Assembly: GCA_036732005.1 (NCBI GenBank)
Contig: DAINDF010000004.1
Coordinates: 186,001-250,000, forward strand
Length of the DNA: 64,000 nt
Source of the DNA: UBA1926 sp036732005
GTDB lineage: Bacteria > Planctomycetota > Phycisphaerae > Phycisphaerales > UBA1924
Reading direction: 5' to 3'
The notes beneath the pieces were generated by a model. The model ran no database searches, was not told where the DNA came from, and was given only the letters and a program-made list of their open reading frames with translations. The translations under genes were made by a program, and so were the position numbers. How positions within the stretch are numbered: position 1 is the stretch's first letter; each line of letters begins with the position of its first letter. This document shows, piece after piece, positions 9,560-17,123 of the stretch.

Positions 9560-10015
9560 TCAGCCCTTCCCCGTGAGAGTCGCCGGGTCGCCTTTGCGGT
9601 TTGTTTTTCCGCTCTGGATGGGATTGGTAATCAATGGGTACTTGGTCCGGAGGAGCGTTAGGGCTGGGCCAAGAGGCCTGATCTGGATCTCGATGCCCCT
9701 GGAGTTCAAACCCGTTCCGATGAGACGCCCCAGCTGTCGCTCGATCGCCGCGGCGGCTCGGGTCGTGGGCGTGACGATCAGGAGCAGGCCCGCGTGCAGG
9801 GCCCTCGCCTTCTCGATATCCGCCTGGACCCGACGGGGTGTCAGCTCGGCCTCGACGACCAGGGTCTCGCTCTGATGCCGGACGAGGAGGTCGACGCACC
9901 GTGGGCTTGGTCCGGGTTCGACCGGGTGTTCAGAAAGAACCTCAGCGCCGGCGACCCTGAAGTACTCAGCGATGGGCCCCAGGAGCACGGTGGTGTGGAG
10001 GAACCCACCCCTCAT
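9560..10015 (-). CDS. Nuclease-like protein (PD-(D/E)xK-type pattern)
   Basis: This 151-residue protein has the pattern CVDLLV (D42), then TLVVEAELTPRRV (E55-x-E57), then a helix with DIEKARALHAG and a strand LLLIVTPTT. That matches the core of small restriction-endonuclease-like domains. A similar block forms the C-terminus of the second HerA-like ATPase (17124-19049: YVDVLGI...VAVEVETG...VIVVATS), so the two were probably related modules. The start at 10015 overlaps the stop of the ATPase gene by 4 bases, indicating translational coupling. A fixed ATPase-nuclease pair recalls HerA-NurA DNA-processing machines. Nuclease activity is inferred; E-x-E in place of E-x-K is atypical. Confidence 0.6.
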   Translation of the reverse strand: MRGGFLHTTVLLGPIAEYFRVAGAEVLSEHPVEPGPSPRCVDLLVRHQSETLVVEAELTPRRVQADIEKARALHAGLLLIVTPTTRAAAAIERQLGRLIGTGLNSRGIEIQIRPLGPALTLLRTKYPLITNPIQSGKTNRKGDPATLTGKG

Positions 10016-11610
10016 GGGTGCCTCCCTACTGCCCTCAATGCCGGTTCCAGAGGCTCGATGACCTTCGCGTTCCGCCCGCGGGATCCAGTGGCCACCTCGT
10101 GCACGCGGAGATAGCCCAGTTCCTCGAGCCGATTGCGGATGGCCGTGGCTCGGGTCGGGCTCAGCCGGGCGAGCTTGGCGTACATGCTGGAGGGCTGGCC
10201 GGGGTGCTCGATCACGGACCGGAGGAACCGTACCTCCGCTTCGGCGAGCCCATCGGACGGTTGACCTGCCGGCTCGACATTGCTTGAAATCTCGGGATCC
10301 CAGCACGTGAACTCGGTTGCCGGTTCGACCGGGAGGGCGTCGAGGTCTCCCAGGAAAGGGTCCTGTGCCTCATGGTCCAGGCGCAGGGGGGGGATAGCGC
10401 AAACAAACGGGTGCCGCCAATCGCCCTCACCCAGCTGTCCGATGAACATACCGGGCCGGAGGTGCAGCCGCATCCAGCGGCGCTGCTCGGCGATGAGGCC
10501 CATGGCCCCGGCGATCAGGTCGTAGTCCGCGGCGCTGCCGCAGCGGCCGATGTACTTGGTCGCTGTGTTCGACAGGAACGCCGGGGCGATGTCGCCGGAC
10601 TGGACGGAGAGGTCCAGGGCGATACCCGTCCCACGTATGAGACCGATGAGATCCACGACACCGCCGCCGTTGGCGCGTAGCAGACGGGCTGCCTCATCGA
10701 GCACCAAGTATAGATTCATGCGGGGATTGCAGACCCCCCGGGCCACGCGGGAGGTGAACTCCGGCAAGATCAAGCTGCTCAGGATCAGGTCCTTGTCGAC
10801 CTCAGCGACGCTTCCCAGCTCGAACACGATGTGCCGGCGAGCTAGGTCGGATGTCGACCAGCCTTGTCTGTACTTGAACACGCGGCCGACGCTGAGCAGC
10901 ACCGGGTCGAGGCTGTCCAGGATCGCCTCCCGGGCCTGGGCGTTCAAAGACGTGTCCCCGGCGATCGTCTCCCGCAGGTCGAACAGCGTCGGCGTGCCGG
11001 TCCGGTAGAGCTTGGTTATTGCGGCGTGGAGCAGCTTGGTCGCCCGGGGCGGGAGCGCCAGCACCTGCACGAGCATGTCGGCCACGCGCGAGGCCCAGTC
11101 CTCGGCAACCACGCCCTCGGGCAACTGCAGCGGGTTGAGCCTGAGCTGGCGGGCCGGGACGATGTGGAGTTCGAGCCCCATCCGGCGCCAGCACCCGCGG
11201 AGGGCGGCGAACTCGCGCTTGCGGGCATCGATTAGCCAGACCCCAACGACATATCGAGCCACCTGGAGTGTAACGAACCGCGAGCGTGTAGTTTTGCCCG
11301 ATCCGCTCCCGCCAATCGAGAGACAATGCGCGTTGAGCAATTGAACCGGATGACGGATCTGTCGACCGTGGGCGTCGAGCCCGGCGACGATCTCTCCTTC
11401 ATGGAGCCGCGGGGCCGGGAAGCACCCCTCGAATGCGCTGGCGATCCGGTGTCTGCGGACACGATCCTTGATTATGTCTCGGGTGAACTCGTCGCCCACG
11501 CCGGCCTGGATCGCGGTCACGACAGCCCGTCCCACGTCGTCGTCGGCCAGGCCGTGCTCAGCGGCGTACAGCAGGTCCCGCACGCTCTCCGGGTATTCCT
11601 GTTCACTCAT
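10012..11610 (-). CDS. HerA/VirB4-like ATPase with C-terminal winged helix
   Basis: This 532-residue P-loop ATPase belongs to the FtsK-HerA superfamily. Walker A is SIGGSGSGKTT with K106, and the Walker B region is MNLYLVLDEAARLL. It is followed by a sensor-like stretch (IALDLSVQSGDIAPAF) and the end-of-fold motif IGQLGEG. The C-terminal ~75 residues (EVRFLRSVIEHPGQPSSMYA...NRLEELGYLRVHE) form a winged helix likely to bind DNA. In mobile elements such ATPases pump DNA or protein. It overlaps the Cys-rich gene upstream and the nuclease-like gene downstream by 4 bases each. It is paralogous to the ATPase at 17124-19049. Confidence 0.85.
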   Translation of the reverse strand: MSEQEYPESVRDLLYAAEHGLADDDVGRAVVTAIQAGVGDEFTRDIIKDRVRRHRIASAFEGCFPAPRLHEGEIVAGLDAHGRQIRHPVQLLNAHCLSIGGSGSGKTTRSRFVTLQVARYVVGVWLIDARKREFAALRGCWRRMGLELHIVPARQLRLNPLQLPEGVVAEDWASRVADMLVQVLALPPRATKLLHAAITKLYRTGTPTLFDLRETIAGDTSLNAQAREAILDSLDPVLLSVGRVFKYRQGWSTSDLARRHIVFELGSVAEVDKDLILSSLILPEFTSRVARGVCNPRMNLYLVLDEAARLLRANGGGVVDLIGLIRGTGIALDLSVQSGDIAPAFLSNTATKYIGRCGSAADYDLIAGAMGLIAEQRRWMRLHLRPGMFIGQLGEGDWRHPFVCAIPPLRLDHEAQDPFLGDLDALPVEPATEFTCWDPEISSNVEPAGQPSDGLAEAEVRFLRSVIEHPGQPSSMYAKLARLSPTRATAIRNRLEELGYLRVHEVATGSRGRNAKVIEPLEPALRAVGRHP

Positions 11611-12008
11611 CCACGCCTCCCGAACTCGATGAACGGGCTCAGCAACAGGCGGCAGACTCGGCTGAGCCGCTGCTTCCGGACCGTCGCGTCACGGCACCCT
11701 GGGCAGAGACGCGGGGAGATACCGGCAGCCTCGACGAACGCGCTGTGGCGCGGGCACACCGGCCGCAGGCACTGGCAGCAGTGCCCGAAGCAGGAAGCGC
11801 AGGCAAGGGCCCCGCAGACCGAGCAATATCCCCCGGGTGGGCGGAGGCACCCGCAGTCACAGGGGCGCAGAACGCTGGTCGTGTACGACTCGACGCCGCC
11901 CGCGTCCCCGAGCACATGCACCTCATCGTGCTGACCGAGCGGACGCACGGCGTGCTCCCATGGATCATGCGTGACCTCGCGGTGGTGCTGGCTCCGGATG
12001 GGTCGCAT
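11607..12008 (-). CDS. Cys-rich zinc-binding protein
   Basis: The 133-residue protein has a dense central Cys/His region (about 45-100): CDCGC, CSVCGALACASCFGHCCQC, CPRH and CPGC, enough for two or three zinc sites of B-box/RING-like spacing. The ATG at 12008 follows a near-perfect ribosome-binding site, GGAGGTGATCC. Its stop overlaps the start of the ATPase gene by 4 bases. A zinc-finger protein of this kind beside E1/E2/Ubl genes could be an adaptor or E3-like factor. That is speculation from context, since the Cys/His order does not fit a canonical RING clearly enough to claim one. Confidence 0.75.
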   Translation of the reverse strand: MRPIRSQHHREVTHDPWEHAVRPLGQHDEVHVLGDAGGVESYTTSVLRPCDCGCLRPPGGYCSVCGALACASCFGHCCQCLRPVCPRHSAFVEAAGISPRLCPGCRDATVRKQRLSRVCRLLLSPFIEFGRRG

Positions 12009-12021
12009 GGATCACCTCCGA

Positions 12022-12201
12022 TCACCAGGGATGGGAGAACCAGTGGGCGTACACCCAGAACCATGTCCGCCAGAGGAGCAGGGCCAGGAAGCACACACTG
12101 AACGTCGCCAGCATGAGGCCGTTGATGACGATCGTCGTCCACAGGCTGAACCGCAGCACGGACCGGGACCTGTCGAGGACCTTTTGCTCCCACGGGTTCA
12201 T
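12022..12201 (-). CDS. 59-residue membrane protein
   Basis: The protein starts MNPWEQKVLDRSRSVLRFS and has one long or two short hydrophobic helices (TIVINGLMLATFSVCFLALLL), ending in an aromatic tail WRTWFWVYAHWFSHPW. Its ATG overlaps the stop of the E1-like gene (ATGA), so it is translationally coupled to it. It may anchor a partner at the membrane or be a conjugation substrate; nothing supports either directly. No known family was recognised. Confidence 0.7.
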   Translation of the reverse strand: MNPWEQKVLDRSRSVLRFSLWTTIVINGLMLATFSVCFLALLLWRTWFWVYAHWFSHPW

Positions 12202-12995
12202 GTCGCCCTCCCGATGCCGCAGACCGGGCAATCCGGCCGGCGAAGGGCCAGCGCCGCGCCGCCGTACTCCGCTCGCCGCAGCGAGACAGACCAGTAGTTC
12301 CAGTCCCGCGGCCGCGACATCAGGACCGAATCCGCGGCGTACAAGGCGACGCCCGCGAGCACCTTGAGGATGTCCACGCTGGCCGCGGATTCCGGGCATC
12401 GTTCCTCGGCGCCATCGGTGGATGATGCCCCGTACGCGCACACCCAGCAAGAACCCTGGGGCTCGTAGACGTGGACATACCCGCTATCGGCGTCGGGTGT
12501 GACGCCCGCGATCACCGCGGGGATCCCCTGCCGGGCCGCGGCGGCGCACACGTCCAGGCGGGTCGAGGGCAACTGGTTGTCCACACCGGCGATGACGAGG
12601 TCTGGCTGGATGCCCATCACCTCCTGCACGCGGCAGGGGTAGGCGAACAGCCTGGTGCCCAGCCACCCCCGGCGGCTCATGATCCGGCAGAGTTGCACGG
12701 CCTTGTTGCGCCAGAGGTCGCCTGCGCCAAAGGGCTGTCTGTTCAGGTTACTCGGGGTCACGTGGTCGAAGTCGGCGACATGGACCTCACCCGCGCCCTT
12801 GTGCACCAGGCCCTGGACGATCTCCCCGCCAAGCCCGCCCGCCCCCGCCACCAGGATCCGGGCCCGCGAGAACCGGCGCTGGTCCCACCCGTTGATCCGC
12901 TCCTGGCGGGCAGAAACGCGGACCAAGCCCCCCAGCCGTCGGCACCGCCTTACTGAGCGGCAGCTTGCCGGGACGCCGTTAGAGGTGGTACTCAT
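12198..12995 (-). CDS. E1-like ThiF-family adenylyltransferase
   Basis: This 265-residue Rossmann-fold enzyme would adenylate the C-terminus of the neighbouring ubiquitin-like protein. Visible features are the nucleotide loop VAGAGGLGGE (49-58), DFDHVTPSNLNRQ (75-87) with the conserved Asp and Arg, K98, and GVDN at 137-140. A zinc site is formed by C183-x-x-C186 and C256-x-x-C259. C200 (ERCPES) is the best candidate for the catalytic thioester Cys in the crossover loop. The ATG at 12995 was preferred because the longer frame overlaps the JAB gene more; even so it overlaps by 17 bases. It is a stand-alone E1 without a fused E2 or JAB domain, in the Ubl-E2-JAB-E1 gene order. Confidence 0.9.
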   Translation of the reverse strand: MSTTSNGVPASCRSVRRCRRLGGLVRVSARQERINGWDQRRFSRARILVAGAGGLGGEIVQGLVHKGAGEVHVADFDHVTPSNLNRQPFGAGDLWRNKAVQLCRIMSRRGWLGTRLFAYPCRVQEVMGIQPDLVIAGVDNQLPSTRLDVCAAAARQGIPAVIAGVTPDADSGYVHVYEPQGSCWVCAYGASSTDGAEERCPESAASVDILKVLAGVALYAADSVLMSRPRDWNYWSVSLRRAEYGGAALALRRPDCPVCGIGRAT

Positions 12996-13704
12996 TGCGC
13001 AGCCTCCAGAGGTTGGTGTCGATCTGTTCCATGTGGTCGCCGTGGACACGGACGTGGAACGGGGCCTCGGCGGAGAAGAACCGGCAGTAGCCGTCCCGGG
13101 ACCAGATCGCCCCGACCAGCGAGGTCATCTGCTCCCAAAGGCGGTGGGTCGCGAGGTCTGTTCCCGAGGGGTGGGTTGCCGCCGCGCCGCGGCCGGGGTG
13201 GGAGTGCGCGATGGCGAGGATCCGGTGGCCCGTCTCCGCGGCCTCGATGGTGTGCCCGTGCGTAGCTCGCGGATCCCCGGCGGCGCCCGCGACCGAGCGC
13301 TGGGCGTACGAGAACCGGACCAGGCTCGTGCAGACCCACAGCCCCTCAACGGCCGGGCCCACGATGAAGTGCATGCCCTCGTCTGGTGTCTCGGTGCAGA
13401 TGGCGTAGGAATCGCGCAGCATCCAAGAGGACAGCTGGATCTCAGGGTCACGCTGCGTCGGCTCAGCCCGCAGCGACTCCAGCACCCCTCGCTCGATGGA
13501 CAGGCGGGTGAGCCGGTCGCACAGCCGCCGGCAAGTTCGGACAGAGCCCGGCCGCCGCCCGAGCCGCTCCAGGGCCTGCGCCTCGCCCTGTCGGATGAAA
13601 GCGAGCCGTCGGTCGGTCCGTCGGGCCAGCTGCATCGCGCGATCAACATCGTCGGTCTCTGGTGCGGTCGGATGCACAGGATAAATCCAGTTCAACAGCT
13701 TCAT
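12979..13704 (-). CDS. JAMM/JAB-domain isopeptidase-like protein
   Basis: This 241-residue protein carries a C-terminal MPN/JAMM metalloprotease domain. Its zinc motif H167-S-H169-P...S180-G-T-D183 is intact, with a candidate catalytic Glu at 105 or 109 (TETPDE). The N-terminal ~80 residues are helical and charged (LARRTDRRLAF...RRLCDRL) and of unknown role. Prokaryotic JAB proteins next to E1 and Ubl genes mature the Ubl C-terminus or remove it from targets. The Ubl here ends in GRGIA rather than a bare GG, so trimming would be needed. Start and stop overlap the E2-like gene (4 bases) and the E1 gene (17 bases). Confidence 0.9.
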   Translation of the reverse strand: MKLLNWIYPVHPTAPETDDVDRAMQLARRTDRRLAFIRQGEAQALERLGRRPGSVRTCRRLCDRLTRLSIERGVLESLRAEPTQRDPEIQLSSWMLRDSYAICTETPDEGMHFIVGPAVEGLWVCTSLVRFSYAQRSVAGAAGDPRATHGHTIEAAETGHRILAIAHSHPGRGAAATHPSGTDLATHRLWEQMTSLVGAIWSRDGYCRFFSAEAPFHVRVHGDHMEQIDTNLWRLRNEYHL

Positions 13705-14060
13705 GCGAATGCGTCCAGGATCGCGTGCTCGACGCGGAGGATGCCCTGATCGATGGTCGCGGGACGCCGGTTCCAGTGGATGGAGAACTCGCTGCGAGAC
13801 CGCTGCCGGAAGCAGGCCCCGTGCGGGCTGTCGAGGAGCCGTCGCGGCGGGTCGATGATGAAGTACTCCGGGTGCGGGGTGCCGATGTCGTCGATCCGCC
13901 CGGCGTACGAGCCGAATCGGGTGCGGTAGTAGCCCTGGGCGATGCCGCCCCGGACCGTCCAGCCCCGCTCCTCGTGGAACGGCTGCGTGTTGCGACGGAC
14001 GGCGCGGTCGGACGGTGGGGGCCCTGGCGCCGGTCTGAACAGGCGGGTGAAGAAGGTCAT
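13701..14060 (-). CDS. E2-like (UBC-fold) conjugating protein
   Basis: The 119-residue protein follows the order of a minimal UBC fold. It has an N-terminal basic segment, strands GYYRTRFGSYAGRIDDI, then PEYFIIDPP (Pro-Pro 71-72), then SPHGACF with C83 where the E2 thioester Cys sits after a conserved His (H80). W96 follows in FSIHW, then RPATIDQGILRVEHAIL, like the W-x-P...ti..vl..i helix at the end of E2 folds. Similarity to eukaryotic E2s is only structural in pattern. The identification rests on this pattern plus its position between the Ubl and JAB genes, sharing ATGA overlaps with both. A structure prediction would settle it. Confidence 0.68.
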   Translation of the reverse strand: MTFFTRLFRPAPGPPPSDRAVRRNTQPFHEERGWTVRGGIAQGYYRTRFGSYAGRIDDIGTPHPEYFIIDPPRRLLDSPHGACFRQRSRSEFSIHWNRRPATIDQGILRVEHAILDAFA

Positions 14061-14287
14061 GCGATGCCCCTGCCCACCACCGCGGGCGGGCTGGCGAACA
14101 GCTTCTCCCCCTCGCGCGAGGGGCCGTAGATGTCCTCCGAGTCGCCGAACGGAAGGCCATCCCGGCGGCTGATCAGGAACTCGCGCGGCAACCCGATCTG
14201 CCGGCGGATGTCCGCCGAGGTCGTCCCTGGCAAGACCGTCAGGTCGTACACGTGGTCGCCGTTGATCAGTGCGAGGTGCTTCTCCAT
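14057..14287 (-). CDS. Ubiquitin-like beta-grasp protein
   Basis: The 76-residue length equals ubiquitin. Strand-helix order fits a beta-grasp fold: HLALINGDHVYDLTVLPG (two strands), TTSADIRRQIGL (helix), FLISRRDG and a final GEKLFASPP strand. Similar short domains in bacterial conjugation operons are multiubiquitin/DUF2604-type. The C-terminus VVGRGIA lacks an exposed diglycine but has Gly-Arg-Gly followed by two residues, which the neighbouring JAB protease could remove. AGGAG lies upstream of the ATG at 14287, and its stop overlaps the E2-like start. It is probably the conjugated modifier. Function is inferred from fold and operon. Confidence 0.72.
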   Translation of the reverse strand: MEKHLALINGDHVYDLTVLPGTTSADIRRQIGLPREFLISRRDGLPFGDSEDIYGPSREGEKLFASPPAVVGRGIA

Positions 14288-14360
14288 GGGGTTGCTCCTG
14301 TATCTGGTTGAAGTGACTACCCAGCTATCTTGCTACAGCGAAGTGCTCCGTCGCCGCCGA

Positions 14361-14603
14361 CTACATGCCCTGGGTCGAGCGACCATCGAGATTGCGTGCC
14401 TGCGCCCGACACCACTCGCGGGCGCTGCGGTAGGCGTCCAGGCGGCACATCAATGGCCCGGTTTCGTGGACAAGCGCGACTGTGCGGTTCCTGACCTGCA
14501 CTGCCCAGGTGCCGGTACTCATGTCCCTCGTGAACGTGCAGGCATAGTCGCCCACGTCGAACTCGTAGCCGTCAGGGAAGGGTTGCCCGCGCTGCTTGGT
14601 CAT
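14361..14603 (-). CDS. Small unknown protein at head of operon
   Basis: This 80-residue protein begins MTKQRGQPFPDGYEFDVGDY and has a Trp/Arg-rich C-terminal half (YRSAREWCRAQARNLD). GGAGGG lies 8 bases before the ATG at 14603, a strong site. It is 73 bp upstream of the ubiquitin-like gene in the same orientation and may be the first gene of the operon. The alternating strand pattern (YACTFTRDMSTGTWAVQVRN) suggests a small beta fold. No family was recognised. Confidence 0.7.
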   Translation of the reverse strand: MTKQRGQPFPDGYEFDVGDYACTFTRDMSTGTWAVQVRNRTVALVHETGPLMCRLDAYRSAREWCRAQARNLDGRSTQGM

Positions 14604-14938
14604 GTATCGTTCCCTCCGTTCGTGACATAAGGATGCCGCGACGGTGCTGAGAATCCACTCCTGAGGCACGGCATGAACCGAATGCTGAACCGTGGCGCAC
14701 ACTGTTCCTGGAGCGAGTACTCCTGGCCTGGGAGTATCACGCGGGCGTGCATCTTCTGAGACCTGGAATCAGTACCCGCTCGCCGCCGACATGCCCACAG
14801 CCCCGCACAGTCGCGGTACCCAGAGTAACTGGTGCAGCTTCCCTGCATCAGGGATATCGATGGTGCGGATCCGGTGAACCGTACCTCTGAACCGTGTTCC
14901 TCTAGGAGCGCCGCACGGGTCTGGGTAGACTCGCGAAC
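14604..14938. promoter_or_regulatory. Divergent intergenic region between Ubl operon and 14939 gene
   Basis: 335 bases with no credible coding frame separate two divergently oriented transcription units. Promoters for both the 14.6-7.8 kb operon and the 14939 gene should lie here. I could not identify a convincing -35/-10 pair or operator by eye. Confidence 0.45.
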
Positions 14939-16585
14939 ATGAATGACGACGCATTCCTCGAGCTACGGTTCGAAACCGACCCAAATGGCATCGCCCTGCA
15001 GGCGACAGTGTTCGCCCATCCGCTGCTGGCAGAGGAGCAACGGGCAGTCCGCGGGAGGGTGCCAAGGAACGAAAGTACCGCCCGCACTCGGGAGAGGGAT
15101 GTGCCGGACGCCCTTCCCCGCTTCCCTTGGCGTCGACAGGTCGTTGTGGGCTTCATAGCCTATCTAGTACGGGTCGCGGCATGGGGGCGGGCAGAGAAAG
15201 CACAGCCGATGCCCACCATTTCCGGCGGCCCGGGGTCGCTGGCGGCCAAACTAGATCGCGCGATTCAGGATAAGCCGGAGTGGTTGTTCTCCATATTTGG
15301 GGAGACTCCGGGGGCAGGCTCCCCGTTTATTTCCAGCATCATCAATCACAGAAAGCAGCGGGCCGGGAACAGCCATGTCGCAATCGCCATACGGCCGGAT
15401 CAATTCAACCCTGCTCATATCGACGTTTATGTCGATGACCATCGCATCGACACCGAGCAAGCCCTCCTGTCGATTGCCGCCAGGCTGGACCAGGTCGATA
15501 GTGAGCCTGGTGCGAAGCGATCACGCGACCCGCTGGTGCCGATGGCTCGCTTCGTCGAACAACTTGACGGCCAGCATGCGGCCTTGTCACTCCGTGCCCC
15601 CAATGTACCGCTGCGACGCCCTCAACACGAACCACCCTACAGTCCGGAAGAGGCCGAACTTGCCGGGGCGTTCCTGGAGTTTCGCAGTCAGCTCCATTAT
15701 CAGCACGGAAAGTTTAGAAACAGCTTTGCGGACAACATCGCCGCATCCCACTACTTCGAGCAGGCGCGCGACCACGGGCGATCGATAAGAGCATTATCAC
15801 ATTGCATGAGCAACCTCCGTCCGCTCGACAACGCTCCGCTTCTCCGGCGGGTCACTCATCTCGCCGCCGAACGGATTACGAAAACGACAGGGGCGCTATT
15901 CATGGAACGAGCGTGGGTGGGAACAATGATCGGGGCGACGTGCTTTGAGTACGGCGACATCGCTGCCTCGCGGCGCTTCTTTGTTGCATCAGCGGAGTTC
16001 ATGACCTTTACACGTGAGCGGCAGGAGTGTTCCTGTGACAGCCGCAGCCTAACAAAGGAGCGGTGCCTGAATGACCGTCGGATCGCCTATGATATCGGCA
16101 TGGAATCGTCAGTACTGGATGTTACACGGATGATCGAATTGTCCAATGAACTCAGCGACTACGGATTTACAAGTGATAGCGGGAATTGCTTTGTCGCCGC
16201 AATCAATCTGCTTGCAGCACATGGACATGACCGGAGGGTAGTTGATTTTTATTATGCGAACGAGAATGCGGTGTCTCAATCAAGCAGGTGGAGCCAAGTC
16301 GTGGCTCTTTCCGTGGTGGCGGCACTCCTTAAGAGACTGGGCAGCAAGAACAGGGCGGATCGCCTCGCCGAGCAGGCGTTCCGCATGGCTATCGCCCACG
16401 AGATCGTGCAGCCGCACTCGAATACGGTCGGTGGTCACCCGTTGTTACGTCCGGACTGGACGCTTGGTATTGACCACCCGCTCGTTCGCAAGTACGGTTC
16501 GCTCAGACCGCGGGGGCCGTCGCCATATAGCACGGAAGATCTTCAGAAGTTTTACGAATTAGTCGATGTCAAAAGAATCCGTTGA
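14939..16585 (+). CDS. Unknown 548-residue protein with helical-repeat C-terminus
   Basis: The protein starts MNDDAFLELRFETDPNG with a strand-rich N-terminus. A middle region has an alternating strand pattern (AHIDVYVDDHRIDTEQ). From about residue 250 it is helical and repeat-like (AASHYFEQARDHGRSIRAL...GTMIGATCFEYGDIAASRRFF), resembling TPR/SEL1 helices. No catalytic motif was recognised. It is transcribed away from the Ubl operon and overlaps the next, convergent gene by 17 bases. Cys pairs occur at CSCDSR. It could be a defence or regulatory cargo protein of the element; this is inference from position. Confidence 0.7.
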   Translation: MNDDAFLELRFETDPNGIALQATVFAHPLLAEEQRAVRGRVPRNESTARTRERDVPDALPRFPWRRQVVVGFIAYLVRVAAWGRAEKAQPMPTISGGPGSLAAKLDRAIQDKPEWLFSIFGETPGAGSPFISSIINHRKQRAGNSHVAIAIRPDQFNPAHIDVYVDDHRIDTEQALLSIAARLDQVDSEPGAKRSRDPLVPMARFVEQLDGQHAALSLRAPNVPLRRPQHEPPYSPEEAELAGAFLEFRSQLHYQHGKFRNSFADNIAASHYFEQARDHGRSIRALSHCMSNLRPLDNAPLLRRVTHLAAERITKTTGALFMERAWVGTMIGATCFEYGDIAASRRFFVASAEFMTFTRERQECSCDSRSLTKERCLNDRRIAYDIGMESSVLDVTRMIELSNELSDYGFTSDSGNCFVAAINLLAAHGHDRRVVDFYYANENAVSQSSRWSQVVALSVVAALLKRLGSKNRADRLAEQAFRMAIAHEIVQPHSNTVGGHPLLRPDWTLGIDHPLVRKYGSLRPRGPSPYSTEDLQKFYELVDVKRIR

Positions 16586-16919
16586 GCATCTTGTCCGGTT
16601 TCTCCAGCCCGGAGGCGCGATCGTGGTCAGCATCGGAAATTCGGCAGTACTGGATGGGAACATCGTATGTATCATCACGTAGGCTCTCGGATGGTCTTGG
16701 ACGGCCTAAGATAAATGCGTTCGCAGAGCCTCTGGCGTAGTGTTTGAAATGTTTAAGTTGTTCTATGTATGGTGTCTTCAGAGGAATGTCCTGAACAACA
16801 GTTGGCGCGCCAACCGGTCTTGTGTTGACGCCCGATTGCTCATGGTCGCCATAGCAGTAAAATATGTCTAGATTTGTTGGATGGTGGAGTAGCTCGACTA
16901 AATTATTGGTTTGATTCAT
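16569..16919 (-). CDS. Hypothetical protein in AT-rich patch
   Basis: This 116-residue frame starts MNQTNNLVELLHHPTNLDIF and reads as a plausible soluble protein (YGDHEQSGVN, IPLKTPYIEQLKHF, DDTYDVPIQYCRIS). Base composition is clearly lower in GC than its neighbours, and the upstream 16920-17123 stretch contains T/A runs, suggesting later acquisition. No ribosome-binding site is obvious before the ATG. It converges with the 14939 gene. No family was recognised; it may be non-coding. Confidence 0.5.
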   Translation of the reverse strand: MNQTNNLVELLHHPTNLDIFYCYGDHEQSGVNTRPVGAPTVVQDIPLKTPYIEQLKHFKHYARGSANAFILGRPRPSESLRDDTYDVPIQYCRISDADHDRASGLEKPDKMLNGFF

Positions 16920-17123
16920 TTTGTTGGATGTTTTTATTTATATTTAAGTATGTGTGTGCTGCAGTACATAAATCGGTACCGCGGCATTGCCGTCATTGTT
17001 CTGCAAGAGCATGATGGCGAAACGCCATGTCCGCCCCTGGCCCCACAGCCGCAGTGATTCGGGTGCTGTGGCTGTCTGGGAAGAGCGAGCGGGACCGAGC
17101 CGAGACACTGAGCAGGGGCCTCG

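Noticed and set aside
12198..14060. CBASS type II reading of the E1/JAB genes
   Set aside because: No nucleotidyltransferase or effector gene is adjacent, and E1 and E2 are separate proteins rather than the Cap2 fusion.
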